Shown one piece after another: positions 8,070-19,105 of a DNA stretch of 64,000 nt. A program made the position numbers and the translations under genes. How positions within the stretch are numbered: the first letter of the stretch is position 1; each line of letters opens with the position of its first letter. Below the pieces are notes generated by a model. It was not told the origin of the DNA and searched no databases. It was given only the letters and a program-made list of their open reading frames with translations. This stretch comes from Nitrosomonas sp. (lineage in GTDB: Bacteria; Pseudomonadota; Gammaproteobacteria; Burkholderiales; Nitrosomonadaceae), in NCBI RefSeq assembly GCF_019752095.1, contig NZ_JAIEMO010000004.1, positions 1 to 64,000 on the forward strand, written 5' to 3'.

Positions 8070-8897
8070 GTGATTTTGCTAACCAGCATACTGCTTGGCG
8101 CCGGTGCCGGCGCTGTGCTTGCGCTAACCGGTGCGGGCGGAACGATCATCGCAGTACCCTTACTCATCTTCGGGTTGCATTTCACGGTTGCCGAATCCGC
8201 TCCGATCGCCTTGCTCGCAGTATGCCTGTCATCAGCCATTGGCGCGCTCATTGCGCTGCGGCAGGGAAAAGTGCGTTACCGCGCGGCGGGATTTATAGCA
8301 GTTACCGGAATATTGGTGGCGCCCGCCGGGATTTGGCTGGCGCAGAAGCTGCCGAATGCACCTTTGACAGTGTTATTTGCATTGGTTTTGTTTTATGTTG
8401 CTGTCAATATGTTGCGACACAGCACGCAGCCGATGGCTGAAGAAAGGAATGCGGCAGATCTGCAATCTGACTCTGCTGCAATTCCCTGCCGTTTGGAATA
8501 CGAACGAGGTCGTTTAATTTGGGGCTGGCCGTGCGTTCGAGCGCTGGGCTATTCAGGCATTGCAACCGGATTTATATCAGGGCTGCTGGGCGTCGGCGGT
8601 GGTTTTGTGGTTGTGCCGGCGTTGAAAAGAGCAACCAATCTTCCAATGAAATCCATACTGGCCACATCGCTGGCCGTCATTGCACTTATCTCAGGTATCG
8701 GCGTTGCGTCGGCAACTTTTCTGGGCGGGATGAATTGGCCTGTTGCACTGCCATTTGCTGCCGGAGCATTGGCAGGCATGTTGATAGGACGTGGCATTGC
8801 CGATTATCTTGCGGGGCCGAAATTACAACAGGGATTTGCCGTTGTCTCGATGGGCATAGCGGTTTGGATGATTGTTCGGTTATTTTGGATCAGCTAG
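8070..8897 (+). CDS. TauE/SafE family sulfite/anion permease
   Basis: 275 residues from a GTG six bases after the SQR-fusion stop, so co-transcribed. Eight or so membrane segments, with the two TauE/SafE repeats GAGAGAVLALTGAGGTIIAVP near the N-terminus and GFISGLLGVGGGFVVVPAL in the second half. The family exports sulfite, sulfoacetate or related anions, so it would remove the product of persulfide oxidation. A shortened copy of this gene lies at 11461-11952. Confidence 0.9.
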   Translation: MILLTSILLGAGAGAVLALTGAGGTIIAVPLLIFGLHFTVAESAPIALLAVCLSSAIGALIALRQGKVRYRAAGFIAVTGILVAPAGIWLAQKLPNAPLTVLFALVLFYVAVNMLRHSTQPMAEERNAADLQSDSAAIPCRLEYERGRLIWGWPCVRALGYSGIATGFISGLLGVGGGFVVVPALKRATNLPMKSILATSLAVIALISGIGVASATFLGGMNWPVALPFAAGALAGMLIGRGIADYLAGPKLQQGFAVVSMGIAVWMIVRLFWIS

Positions 8898-8972
8898 CTT
8901 GTAATAGCTCAAGCTAGATCTGAAAACTGCAAGAATTAATCTCCATTTAATCTGATGCTGAATGACTGAGTT

Positions 8973-8991
8973 CGCTCTACGAAGTAGAGCG
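8973..8991. terminator. Hairpin between convergent tauE-like gene and katG
   Basis: CGCTCTAC-GAA-GTAGAGCG gives an 8-base perfect stem with a 3-base loop, between two convergent stops. There is no T-run directly after it, so it is a weak candidate for a bidirectional terminator. Confidence 0.4.
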
Positions 8992-9074
8992 GCAGCATAT
9001 TAAACGCCGCTGTCTCATGTTTTATAGGTCACGAAAAGCTTTACAGAACTTCTCGAGCACCATTTTCAACGGGA

Positions 9075-11357
<2,283 letters not shown>

Positions 11358-11428
11358 TTAATAAGGTTAAGGAAAGGAAAATGAATAAAAAACATAGAGC
11401 AGCAACAGGAAATCTTAAACTTACGATT

Positions 11429-11449
11429 CCCCGTGGTCTTGCCACGGGG
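11429..11449. other. CCCCGTGG hairpin upstream of the tauE-like remnant
   Basis: CCCCGTGG-TCTTG-CCACGGGG forms an 8-base stem with a 5-base loop. It lies between the katG start and the duplicated tauE fragment, exactly where homology to the intact copy begins. It could be a terminator or a relic of a mobile-element end; no transposase is adjacent. Confidence 0.45.
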
Positions 11450-11460
11450 CTGTTTATTGC

Positions 11461-11952
11461 TAATCAGCATACGGCTTGGCGCCTGTACTTGCACTGACCG
11501 ATGCGGGCGGAACGATCATCGCAGTTACCGGCATATTGGTGGCGCCCGCCGGGATATGGCTGAAGAAAGTAATTTGGGGCTGGCCGTGCGTACGAGCGCT
11601 GGGCTATTCAGGCATTGCAACCGGATTTATATCAGGGCTGCTGGGTGTCGATGGTGGTTTTGTAGTTGTTCCGGCGCTGAAAAGAGCAACCAATCTTCCG
11701 ATGCAATCCATATTGGCCACATCGCTGGCCGTCATTGCGCTTATCTCAGGTATCGGCGTTGCATCGGCAATTTTTCTGGGCGGGATGAATTGGCCTGTTG
11801 CACTGCCATTTGCTGCCGGAGCATTAATAGGCATGTTGATAGGACGTGGCATTGCCGATTATCTTGCGGAGCCGGAATTACAACAAGGATTTGCTGTCGT
11901 TTCAATGGGCATAGCGGTGTGGATGATTGTGTGGTTATTTTGGATGAGTTAG
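11461..11952 (+). pseudogene. Shortened duplicate of the TauE/SafE permease gene
   Basis: Close copy of the gene at 8070-8897, beginning at the same GCTAA-CAGCATAC region and ending with the same stop context. Compared with the intact gene it lacks about 12, 147, 100 and 68 bases in four places; the losses together keep the frame, leaving a 158-codon frame from a TTG at 11476. It has lost the start codon region and most of the N-terminal membrane segments, but the C-terminal repeat (GFISGLLGV.GGFVVVPAL) is almost intact. No ribosome site is evident. Probably non-functional. Confidence 0.8.
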
Positions 11953-12003
11953 TTTGTAACTTGTGGGCGGTCTCTCTCGACGAAATGGCTAGGTGCGTGA
12001 CTG

Positions 12004-12534
12004 CTAGCCATGACTTGGGGTTTCCTCATTCTTCGGTGACGATTTTTCTCGGACTGTCACACGACATCGGATTGGCGTTTTGGCAAGCGCATGAATGAGC
12101 TCAACGTACAAACGACCTTTTGCCATCTCCGATACATCTTCAGTCTGTAATCCTGTACCTGTCCAAATCTTTCCCGGCTCTAGAACGTACGGTAGGGGTT
12201 GATTGGGGAGATGGTCAACAATTATCCAGCTCTGTGATGGTCGTCGCCTGATGTATGCCAACCAAGACGGATAAAGCTGCATTGTCATGTGGGTGATCGT
12301 AGTTGCGCGACTACTCATGTTGATGGCCCGAAGAATCATTAGCTCTTTGCCCTCAAGCTCGGGAATGTTGAAACTGCACATCCCCGTTGCAAGGTGAACA
12401 TCGAGCTTCGCTTGGTGCTCTGCATACCATTTCACTCCATCCCAGAGCAGCACTATCGTTGCAACGACTGCACCATATACGGCGACAGGATCCATTGTTA
12501 TCTCAGAAGTTTCTTTCTTGACAAAATCGACCAC
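12004..12534 (-). CDS. Hypothetical protein with N-terminal membrane anchor
   Basis: 176 residues from a GTG; an ATG at 12495 (163 residues) is an equally good start because it places the hydrophobic segment (VYGAVVATIVLLW) at the very N-terminus. The rest is soluble, with a beta-rich central part and a charged tail. No family was recognised. It lies between the tauE remnant and a leftward DUF442 gene. Codon use looks real, and the frame is long for noise. Confidence 0.6.
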   Translation of the reverse strand: MVDFVKKETSEITMDPVAVYGAVVATIVLLWDGVKWYAEHQAKLDVHLATGMCSFNIPELEGKELMILRAINMSSRATTITHMTMQLYPSWLAYIRRRPSQSWIIVDHLPNQPLPYVLEPGKIWTGTGLQTEDVSEMAKGRLYVELIHALAKTPIRCRVTVREKSSPKNEETPSHG

Positions 12535-12712
12535 ATTTCAGAACGGGAGCTCCTGAAATGACATCTAACAAGCAATTATATAGTCCCCGTATATTTTTCA
12601 TACTTTTTGTTTGAACAGCGACAAAGTTGATTCGGCCGGAAGCGGTTATTTCATTCACGCTAATCGCCAGTACTTTCTCAGTCTGCTTGCAGCAAATGAC
12701 TGATCTAACCAC

Positions 12713-13225
12713 TCAGTTGAGCATGATTTCACGAAGCTTTTCCTCGAGCGGGGGGCGCAAGCCCATTTTGCGCGCCTCTTCAATGGCTACTTCCGGTTCA
12801 ACGCCTTTGGTAATGCGATAACTGGCCCACATGGCGCCTGCGCGGTTACCGGATCCACAATGAATCAAGACCGGCTTTGGGGTTGATTCAATTATTTTGG
12901 TGAATTCCGCCACCTGTTCCTTCGTTATCCCCGCAACCGTGGTTGGAATGTTGAAGTACATCATGCCAGCCCTGTCGACCAATGCTTTTTCCTCGGCAGT
13001 TCCTTCATTTCTAGTGCGTAAGTCAATAACGGCTTTAAAACCGGTGGCAGCCAGTGCTTGCGTGCCGCCATCGCTGATCATTCCTGAAATGGCGATTTGT
13101 TCTGTAGCGCGACTGTAGTTTTGTACCTCGATGACCTGATGTCCAAACGGTACGCGGCCGGATGCTTGTGCCAAGGTGGTAAACAGGATGGCCATCAGTG
13201 CCATCAGAATGATAGAGTATTTCAT
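12713..13225 (-). CDS. Exported DUF442/phosphatase-like protein
   Basis: 170 residues from the ATG at 13225 (GGGG seven bases upstream; the ORF can be opened four codons further). A signal peptide ends near TLAQA. The mature part is a DUF442 domain, with VIDLRT near the centre and the phosphatase-type loop HCGSGNRAG. It is a paralogue of the first 115 residues of the SQR fusion, but predicted to be periplasmic. In other bacteria such domains accompany sulfide oxidation proteins. Rhodanese-like or phosphatase activity is inferred, not shown. Confidence 0.85.
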   Translation of the reverse strand: MKYSIILMALMAILFTTLAQASGRVPFGHQVIEVQNYSRATEQIAISGMISDGGTQALAATGFKAVIDLRTRNEGTAEEKALVDRAGMMYFNIPTTVAGITKEQVAEFTKIIESTPKPVLIHCGSGNRAGAMWASYRITKGVEPEVAIEEARKMGLRPPLEEKLREIMLN

Positions 13226-13346
13226 GGAAAGCCCCATTTGCTATGTTAAGGTGAAAAAATGATTTCCATTGTAGCTGTACTGGATAAACAAATACAAATT
13301 ATTCCTGATAACCTTGCTCGTCGGCTTCTTGCGCCAAAGGAAAAAA

Positions 13347-16067
13347 ATGATGTTGTATGATTCCAATTTGATTGTTGATAAAACACCCGCATGGCATAAC
13401 TATTCAGCGGAGCAGGTTGTGCAGGAACTTGCAACCGATCAGAGTGGTTTATCACAATCGGAAGTAAAACTTCGTATGGAAAAGTATGGCGCAAATCGCT
13501 TAAAACCGCCCAAATCCGAAAGTGTGGTCATCCGTTTTTTGCTGCAATTTCATAATGTGCTGATTTATATCTTGTTGGGCGCGTCCATTGCGACAGCATT
13601 GCTGGAGCACTGGGTAGATAGCGGCGTTATTTTGGGTGTGGTCATTATTAACGCCGTCATCGGTTTTATCCAGGAAGGCAAAGCGGAAAAAGCGCTGAAT
13701 GCAATCCGACGCATGCTGTCGCTCAACGCGATTGTATTGCGTGCAGGGCAACGAGCGCAAATTCCGGCGGAACAATTGGTGCCGGGTGATATTGTGTTGT
13801 TGCAATCCGGCGACAAGGTGCCTGCTGATATACGGTTGCTCAGTTGTAAAAATCTGCGTATCGAAGAGGCTGCGTTAACCGGCGAATCCGTGGCAGTCGA
13901 AAAATCGATTCCAGCGGTTGATGCCGTGACAGCGATCGGAGACCGTTTCTGCATGGCGTACTCGGGTACGCTGGTGGTTTACGGTCAAGGAATGGGCGTT
14001 GTGGTTGCCACCGGTCAGGATACCGAGATTGGGCGTATCAGCCAGATGATCGCGCAAGTCGATAAGCTGGTTTCACCGCTATTGCGGCAAATGGCAATTT
14101 TTGGCCGTTGGCTGACAATTGCAATCTTACTTCTGGCTGTGAGCATATTTGTTTATGGCTTTTTGCTGCATGATTATCCCTTGGGCGAGATCTTCATGGC
14201 CGCGGTGAGCATGGCCATCGCCGCAATTCCGGAAGGATTGCCGGCCATCATGACAATTACGCTGGCGCTGGGGGTGCAGAATATGGCGCGGCGCAGTGCC
14301 ATTGTACGCAGATTGCCCGCAGTGGAAACGCTGGGTGCGGTAACCGTTATCTGTACGGATAAGACCGGCACACTGACGCGTAATGAAATGACCGTGCAAA
14401 GCATCATTACTGCGCATGATCAGTTGCAAGTCGGTGGCGTAGGTTACGCGCCAGAGGGCGGCTTTAGCCGGGATGGAAAGGAAGTTGCGATTACTGATTA
14501 TGCCGATATGCTGGAATTGTTCCGGGCCGGATTGCTCTGTAATGATGCGTCGCTATGCCAGCGTGGTGAAATATGGGAAATACAGGGCGATCCGACCGAA
14601 GGCGCGCTTATCACGTTGGCAATGAAAGCAGATCTGGATTCGGTTTTTGAGCAGAAAGCATTGCCGCGCACGGATGTGATTCCTTTTGAATCGGAACACC
14701 GCTTCATGGCAACGCTGCATCATGATCATGCCGGGCAGGGCCTGATTTATGTCAAAGGCGCGCCGGAAAAAGTGCTGGCCATGTGCAGCCATCAACGCAT
14801 CGAGGGGAAAGATCAGCCGATTCAATCTGATTTCTGGCATGACGCGATAAGCGCAGCCAGTGAAACCGGTCAGCGCATACTTGCGATGGCCAGTCGCAGG
14901 GCGCAGGAAAAGCAGCAAACACTGGCACTCTCAGATGCTGAAGCGGGATTTACCCTGCTTGGATTGGTGGGTATTATCGATCCTCCGCGCGAGGAGGCCA
15001 TCACCGCCGTGCAGCAATGCCATGCGGCCGGCATTCAGGTCAAAATGATCACCGGCGATCATCGTATTACCGCCTGTGCGATCGGCGCAAAATTAGGGAT
15101 TGGGGATGGCCAGCGCGCGATCACGGGTGTTGAGCTGGACAAGATGGATGATGCGCAATTGCGTCAGGTTGCAGTAGATGTGGAGATTTTTGCCCGCGCA
15201 AATCCCGAACATAAGCTGCGGCTGGTGACAGCTTTACAGGAGAACGGCGCAGTTGTCGCGATGACGGGAGATGGCGTGAATGATGCCCCAGCGCTAAAAC
15301 GTGCCGATATTGGCGTTGCGATGGGACATAAGGGTACCGAGGTTGCAAAAGAAGCCGCAGAGATGGTGTTGACGGACGATAACTTTGCTTCGATTACGCA
15401 CGCCGTGGAGGAAGGTCGCACAGTCTACGATAATATCCGTAAAACGGTTGTTTATATCATTCCAACCAGTGGTGGCGAAGCGGGCATCCTGATACTCGCC
15501 ATCATTCTGGGTATGGCTTTACCCATTACGCCGGTACAGATTTTATGGATCAATATGGTGACGACGGTAACGTTGGCGATTTCACTTTCGTTCGAGCGGC
15601 CGGAAAGCGGGGTGATGTCACGCCCGCCGCATGATCCCAATGCATCCATTTTGTCAGGATTTCTGGTGTGGCGCATTGTCTTTGTTTCTTTATTAATGAT
15701 CAGTGGCAGCTTTGCGCTCTACATCTGGGAAACCATGCAAGGATCCAGTGTTGAGTGGGGTCGGACAGTGGTGGTGAATACGCTGGTGATGTGTGAAATC
15801 GTTTATTTGTTCAATTGCCGCTATTTGGTGGCTTCCGTTTATTCGCGCCAAGGTTTTTTGGGTAATCGTTATGTTTTATTGGCGATCGGTTTGTTACTGG
15901 TACTGCAGCTACTGTTTACCTATTCGCCAATTATGCAGCAATTGTTTGGCACAGCGGCGCTGGATGCTGCGGCTTGGGGGCGAATCATTGTTGTTAGCAT
16001 AGTTTTATTTCTGCTGATTGAACTGGAGAAATTCTTGTTAAGGAAGCGAGGTATTAAGAACTTGTAA
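13347..16067 (+). CDS. P2-type cation-transporting ATPase
   Basis: 906 residues from the first ATG after AAAGGA. Seen: TGES actuator loop, PEGLP in membrane helix 4, the phosphorylation motif CTDKTGTLT with D338, KGAPE in the nucleotide domain, [20 protein letters not shown] in the hinge, and ten predicted membrane helices. PEGLP places it near Ca2+ pumps. In helix 5 the sequence is TSGGEA (Glu kept, Asn changed) and in helix 6 NMVTTV, where Ca2+ pumps have Asp, so the ion site differs from SERCA and the ion cannot be named. It converges on a cation antiporter gene with a seven-base gap. Confidence 0.93.
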   Translation: MMLYDSNLIVDKTPAWHNYSAEQVVQELATDQSGLSQSEVKLRMEKYGANRLKPPKSESVVIRFLLQFHNVLIYILLGASIATALLEHWVDSGVILGVVIINAVIGFIQEGKAEKALNAIRRMLSLNAIVLRAGQRAQIPAEQLVPGDIVLLQSGDKVPADIRLLSCKNLRIEEAALTGESVAVEKSIPAVDAVTAIGDRFCMAYSGTLVVYGQGMGVVVATGQDTEIGRISQMIAQVDKLVSPLLRQMAIFGRWLTIAILLLAVSIFVYGFLLHDYPLGEIFMAAVSMAIAAIPEGLPAIMTITLALGVQNMARRSAIVRRLPAVETLGAVTVICTDKTGTLTRNEMTVQSIITAHDQLQVGGVGYAPEGGFSRDGKEVAITDYADMLELFRAGLLCNDASLCQRGEIWEIQGDPTEGALITLAMKADLDSVFEQKALPRTDVIPFESEHRFMATLHHDHAGQGLIYVKGAPEKVLAMCSHQRIEGKDQPIQSDFWHDAISAASETGQRILAMASRRAQEKQQTLALSDAEAGFTLLGLVGIIDPPREEAITAVQQCHAAGIQVKMITGDHRITACAIGAKLGIGDGQRAITGVELDKMDDAQLRQVAVDVEIFARANPEHKLRLVTALQENGAVVAMTGDGVNDAPALKRADIGVAMGHKGTEVAKEAAEMVLTDDNFASITHAVEEGRTVYDNIRKTVVYIIPTSGGEAGILILAIILGMALPITPVQILWINMVTTVTLAISLSFERPESGVMSRPPHDPNASILSGFLVWRIVFVSLLMISGSFALYIWETMQGSSVEWGRTVVVNTLVMCEIVYLFNCRYLVASVYSRQGFLGNRYVLLAIGLLLVLQLLFTYSPIMQQLFGTAALDAAAWGRIIVVSIVLFLLIELEKFLLRKRGIKNL

Positions 16068-16074
16068 ATCTGAG

Positions 16075-17091
16075 TTATTCGCCGCCATGCAGATAAAACA
16101 CGTATGTGTTGAGCAGATAGAGTGTGAACAGACCCAGGCTAATCCAGCCAATGCTAATGAAGAGGCGGGTGCTGGGTCGATAAACCAAGCCGACGATAAC
16201 GATGCCGCTCATGATTACTGCCGACAAAGCAGAAAAAGCATGCAAGGGTGAAGTATGCGTTAGCAGTGGGCCTGCAAGAAAAATGAGGTCTTCCAATGCC
16301 AGTATCAGAATATTGAACAAGTTGCTGCCTAATAGATTGGCAATCGCCATATCTAGTGCGCCCATGCGAAACGCGGCAATGCTGACGGCAAGTTCAGGAA
16401 GTGAGGTGATCCCGGCAATGAAGAGCGTGCCTACAAAGGTGTTGTTCCAACCCATCAGTGCAGCCAATTGTGCAGCCACAAACGGTAAATATATTCCTGC
16501 AGCGATAACCGCCAAGGCAGACAGCGCATAGCGTAGATAGGCCTGATGCAGAGTTATATCCGGATAGCGATCCGCGACCCGCTCAACGAACTCTCTGACC
16601 TGCGCGCGTTCATGGATATACATTGCACGCATGGCAACGATATAGAACATTATGATGGCGGGTGTATAAATACCGATGTGGGCGATATTAAAAGTGTTTT
16701 TATCGATCAGTAAAACATTTAGTCCCACAAATCCAATGAGTATTACGCCAAATCCTGCAGATAGAATGTGGCTCGAGCTGGCGCGACGGTACAATGATTC
16801 GCCACGCACCAGAAAATCCAGTACTACCAGAATAGTCAAGTTGAATACGCAACTACCCAGCAAGCTACCCACTGCAATATTGGGTATGTTTGCCAGTGTC
16901 AATGCACTGACACCGGTAACCAGCTCGGGCAGTGAAGTCACCGTGGCAAGTAGAATAAGACCCACCCAGCTTCCAGATAAACCTGTCTTGTCGGCGATAA
17001 CGTCGGCGTACCGGCATAATCGAGTCCCTGCCAAGCCAATGAGCATGGCGCAAAGGCCAAATTCAAACCAAATGATCAGAGCGGTCAGCAT
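16075..17091 (-). CDS. Calcium/sodium:cation antiporter (CaCA family, YrbG-like)
   Basis: 338 residues with about ten membrane helices in two inverted repeats. The alpha-repeat motifs are clear: TSLPELVTGVSAL with GSCVFNLTIL in the first half, and TSLPELAVSIAAF with GSNLFNILIL in the second. These carry the Glu and polar residues that bind cations in Na+/Ca2+ exchangers. Together with the neighbouring P-type ATPase it suggests control of Ca2+ or another divalent ion. Start chosen as the first ATG; the ribosome site is weak. Confidence 0.92.
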   Translation of the reverse strand: MLTALIIWFEFGLCAMLIGLAGTRLCRYADVIADKTGLSGSWVGLILLATVTSLPELVTGVSALTLANIPNIAVGSLLGSCVFNLTILVVLDFLVRGESLYRRASSSHILSAGFGVILIGFVGLNVLLIDKNTFNIAHIGIYTPAIIMFYIVAMRAMYIHERAQVREFVERVADRYPDITLHQAYLRYALSALAVIAAGIYLPFVAAQLAALMGWNNTFVGTLFIAGITSLPELAVSIAAFRMGALDMAIANLLGSNLFNILILALEDLIFLAGPLLTHTSPLHAFSALSAVIMSGIVIVGLVYRPSTRLFISIGWISLGLFTLYLLNTYVFYLHGGE

Positions 17092-17535
17092 GTGACAGGT
17101 ATTTTATGTGTTTGGTACGAACGACTGGATGTGGGCATTTTTAATCATGCTATCGAGCAGAAAGAAGTAGCAATCTTAGCATTTCTGTTCGATAGCGCAT
17201 TGCTTGGTCAGATATTGTGATTATCATCAAATGGTTATGTGTTTCTCAGGAGTGACTGTGCAAATCATCGAGAGCTACATTTTTATAGACATTCATTATT
17301 CCAGACAGCTCGCCTGGAATAATTGTTGTTCGATAATTTTTCAGGGTCGATTAAGTAACAAAATGAGTAGTTCTGCAAAGATCTCACAGCATATGTCGCT
17401 TGCAATAACCTTATTTTCCAGTCAGTGTGGGATATTCCATCGGCTCATAATGAATTAGTAAGCGGATGTCCTTCGCCTAATGTCTGAATTCACCGAGCTG
17501 CACGGTTTTCACGCATTTCGCCGCCAAGCAAATGC
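17092..17535. other. Gene-free stretch with an inverted repeat at 17295-17323
   Basis: No convincing coding sequence in 444 bases; a frame at 17204-17458 has no ribosome site or recognisable product. A perfect 10-base inverted repeat (ATTATTCCAG, 17295-17304; CTGGAATAAT, 17314-17323) with a 9-base loop is followed by a T-run at 17337-17341, so it may be a rightward terminator or an operator. Confidence 0.45.
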
Positions 17536-17886
17536 TCAAAAAACCATCGCATGATCGACTAAATACTTTCCGTTTTGATGCACCAGCACCATTTCCGCGA
17601 CAAATTCCCCCGGCGCTTTTGTAAAAGATTGTTTCCACACCATGGCTACCGAGTTTGGGCGCCTGAAAACGGCGATTGGCACACGCTCTGAAAAATATCC
17701 TTTTTCGGATTGATACTGCTGACAAACATGTTGGAGATACTCCGGGGTAACAATGGCTTTCATACGCTCAGTAAAATCCCGGATATGCCGGGCATGATCG
17801 ATATGGGTTGAGGCATCCATCAAGTTGTCCATAATGGGATTGGCAATTTCCCAAATCTGCTGATCGCCCATTTTCTCGAAGTTCAT
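17536..17886 (-). CDS. Hypothetical protein
   Basis: 116 residues from the ATG at 17886, seven bases after the lipoprotein stop; an in-frame ATG at 17940 would overlap the upstream gene. No signal peptide or membrane segment. A basic and aromatic-rich soluble protein with DHARHIRDFTERMK and a C-terminal EMVLVHQNGKYLVDHAMVF segment that resembles an SnoaL/NTF2-like fold ending, a weak suggestion only. Family not recognised. It is the last gene of a three-gene leftward cluster. Confidence 0.65.
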   Translation of the reverse strand: MNFEKMGDQQIWEIANPIMDNLMDASTHIDHARHIRDFTERMKAIVTPEYLQHVCQQYQSEKGYFSERVPIAVFRRPNSVAMVWKQSFTKAPGEFVAEMVLVHQNGKYLVDHAMVF

Positions 17887-17893
17887 AATGCTG

Positions 17894-18136
17894 TCATTTC
17901 GGATCACTTCCGGTGCCGGATTGCTTTTTGTACGTTTCATACGAGGCGCTTGTGCTCGACAGGCAACGATCACGATCTAGTTGATCCATCAACCGGTTAC
18001 ACTCATTGCGTTGCCACGATTGACCCGTGGTATAAAGTTGCTGAGTTGAGCAACCCGCAAGACCGATTGCAAATGCCATCGATACGATTCCAAGAACCAG
18101 CAAGCACGGCCGTTGACTGGAAGTCAAACTGCCCAT
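17894..18136 (-). CDS. Small lipoprotein
   Basis: 80 residues from the ATG at 18136. A hydrophobic signal ends in the lipobox LAGC at about residue 29. The mature part has NECNRLMDQLDRDRC, with two cysteines twelve residues apart, then a short polar tail. Function unknown. It follows the VOC-family gene with a 13-base gap. Confidence 0.65.
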   Translation of the reverse strand: MGSLTSSQRPCLLVLGIVSMAFAIGLAGCSTQQLYTTGQSWQRNECNRLMDQLDRDRCLSSTSASYETYKKQSGTGSDPK

Positions 18137-18149
18137 GATTAGATAGCCA

Positions 18150-18569
18150 TCAAACCACGACATTGATCATCCAACTGATACCAAAACGGTCAGTAAGCAT
18201 GCCAAAACGCGGCGACCAGAATGTTTTGGCTAACGGCATTTGCACCTGCCCACCATCGGATAGCGCGGTAAAGAAACGATCCGCTTCGTTCTCCGTAGCA
18301 ACCGAGATGGAAAGTGAAATACCGCTGTATTGCTGACCTTCTTCACATCCATCCGAAGCCATCAGCACATTGTCGCCGATGCGAAAGCTGGCGTGCATCA
18401 CTTTATTGTCAAACCCCGGTGGAAGCATATCCGCAGGTGGCGGTTCTGGACTGTCTTTGAAACGCATCAGCATGTCAATCTGTGCATCGAGTGCGGTGCG
18501 ATAGAACTCCAACGCTTCTTCACAGCGTCCACCAAACATGATGTAGGGTTGAATCAATGCGCTTGGCAT
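18150..18569 (-). CDS. VOC superfamily protein, PhnB-like
   Basis: 139 residues with a strong AAGGAGATAAC site before the ATG. Sequence features of PhnB/3-demethylubiquinone methyltransferase-like VOC proteins: QPYIMFGGRCEEALEFY at the start, LMASDG in the middle, and WSPRFGMLTDRFGISWMIN at the end. This fold often binds a metal and small molecules; the substrate is unknown. Head of a small leftward cluster. Confidence 0.9.
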   Translation of the reverse strand: MPSALIQPYIMFGGRCEEALEFYRTALDAQIDMLMRFKDSPEPPPADMLPPGFDNKVMHASFRIGDNVLMASDGCEEGQQYSGISLSISVATENEADRFFTALSDGGQVQMPLAKTFWSPRFGMLTDRFGISWMINVVV

Positions 18570-18651
18570 GTTATCTCCTTGATATTAGAATATTTGTATC
18601 TTGCGATATCCACGATCATCGCGCTATTATTTTCAGCAATGAGTGAGGTTA

Positions 18652-18972
18652 TTAATCCGGTGTTGTGAGTTTGAGGCCAACGATGCCTATAATAATTAAA
18701 GCAACGCTGATTAAACGTGCCGCATTCACAGGTTCGCCAAACAGTACGATTCCGAGAATCACCGTGCCGATCATGCCCACGCCTACCCAGATGCTATAGG
18801 CAGTGCCAACCGGAAGCGATTGCATGGCAATGCCCAGCAACCAAACACTGGCGATGATCGCGAAAATCGTTCCAACCGTGGGCCACAATTGCGTAAAACC
18901 TTCCGTATACTTCAATCCGATGGCCCAACCAATCTCAAATAGCCCCGCAACAACAAGAATAACCCAAGCCAT
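18652..18972 (-). CDS. sugE: SMR family exporter, Gdx/SugE type (guanidinium exporter)
   Basis: 106 residues from the ATG at 18972, with AAGGAG five bases upstream. Four membrane helices; the motif GLFEIGWAIGLKYTEGF carries the conserved Glu of SMR proteins and the Gdx-type WAIGLKY/PVGTAYSIWVG pattern. A longer frame to 19083 is an artefact running through the leader. The leader contains two ACGR-loop hairpins of the guanidine-II riboswitch, which identifies the substrate as guanidinium. In the family, it exchanges guanidinium for protons in the inner membrane. Confidence 0.92.
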   Translation of the reverse strand: MAWVILVVAGLFEIGWAIGLKYTEGFTQLWPTVGTIFAIIASVWLLGIAMQSLPVGTAYSIWVGVGMIGTVILGIVLFGEPVNAARLISVALIIIGIVGLKLTTPD

Positions 18973-18977
18973 ATGCA

Positions 18978-19037
18978 CTCCTTTCCGAGTTACGGGGCCG
19001 TCCCCTGAAAGAGTCGGAGCGGTGAGGTCGTCCTCAC
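18978..19037 (-). ncRNA. Guanidine-II (mini-ykkC) riboswitch
   Basis: Read on the minus strand, the first hairpin is GTGAGG-ACGA-CCTCAC (19037-19022) and the second GGGG-ACGG-CCCC (19005-18994), separated by 16 bases. Both four-base loops fit the ACGR consensus of the mini-ykkC guanidine-II class. The second hairpin lies ten bases before the AAGGAG of the SMR gene (18983-18978), so guanidine binding would free that ribosome site. Sequence match is direct; function is known for the class. Confidence 0.9.
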
Positions 19038-19105
19038 TTCCTGCTAAAAATTTGTTTGCTCTTTTGTATAACAGCTTACACACCGGTTTATTTACTAATA
19101 TGAAA

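Noticed and set aside
11429..11449. Hairpin as a definite IS200/IS605 end.
   Set aside because: The fold is compatible, but no transposase and no second end were found, so it is listed only as a hairpin.
11433..12098. 221-codon frame overlapping the tauE remnant in another frame.
   Set aside because: The homologous frame is the one from 11476; this one matches only the out-of-frame shadow also seen at 8519-8917.
17204..17458. Rightward 84-codon frame in a gene-free gap.
   Set aside because: No ribosome site, no family, and its codon pattern looks random; an inverted repeat crosses it.
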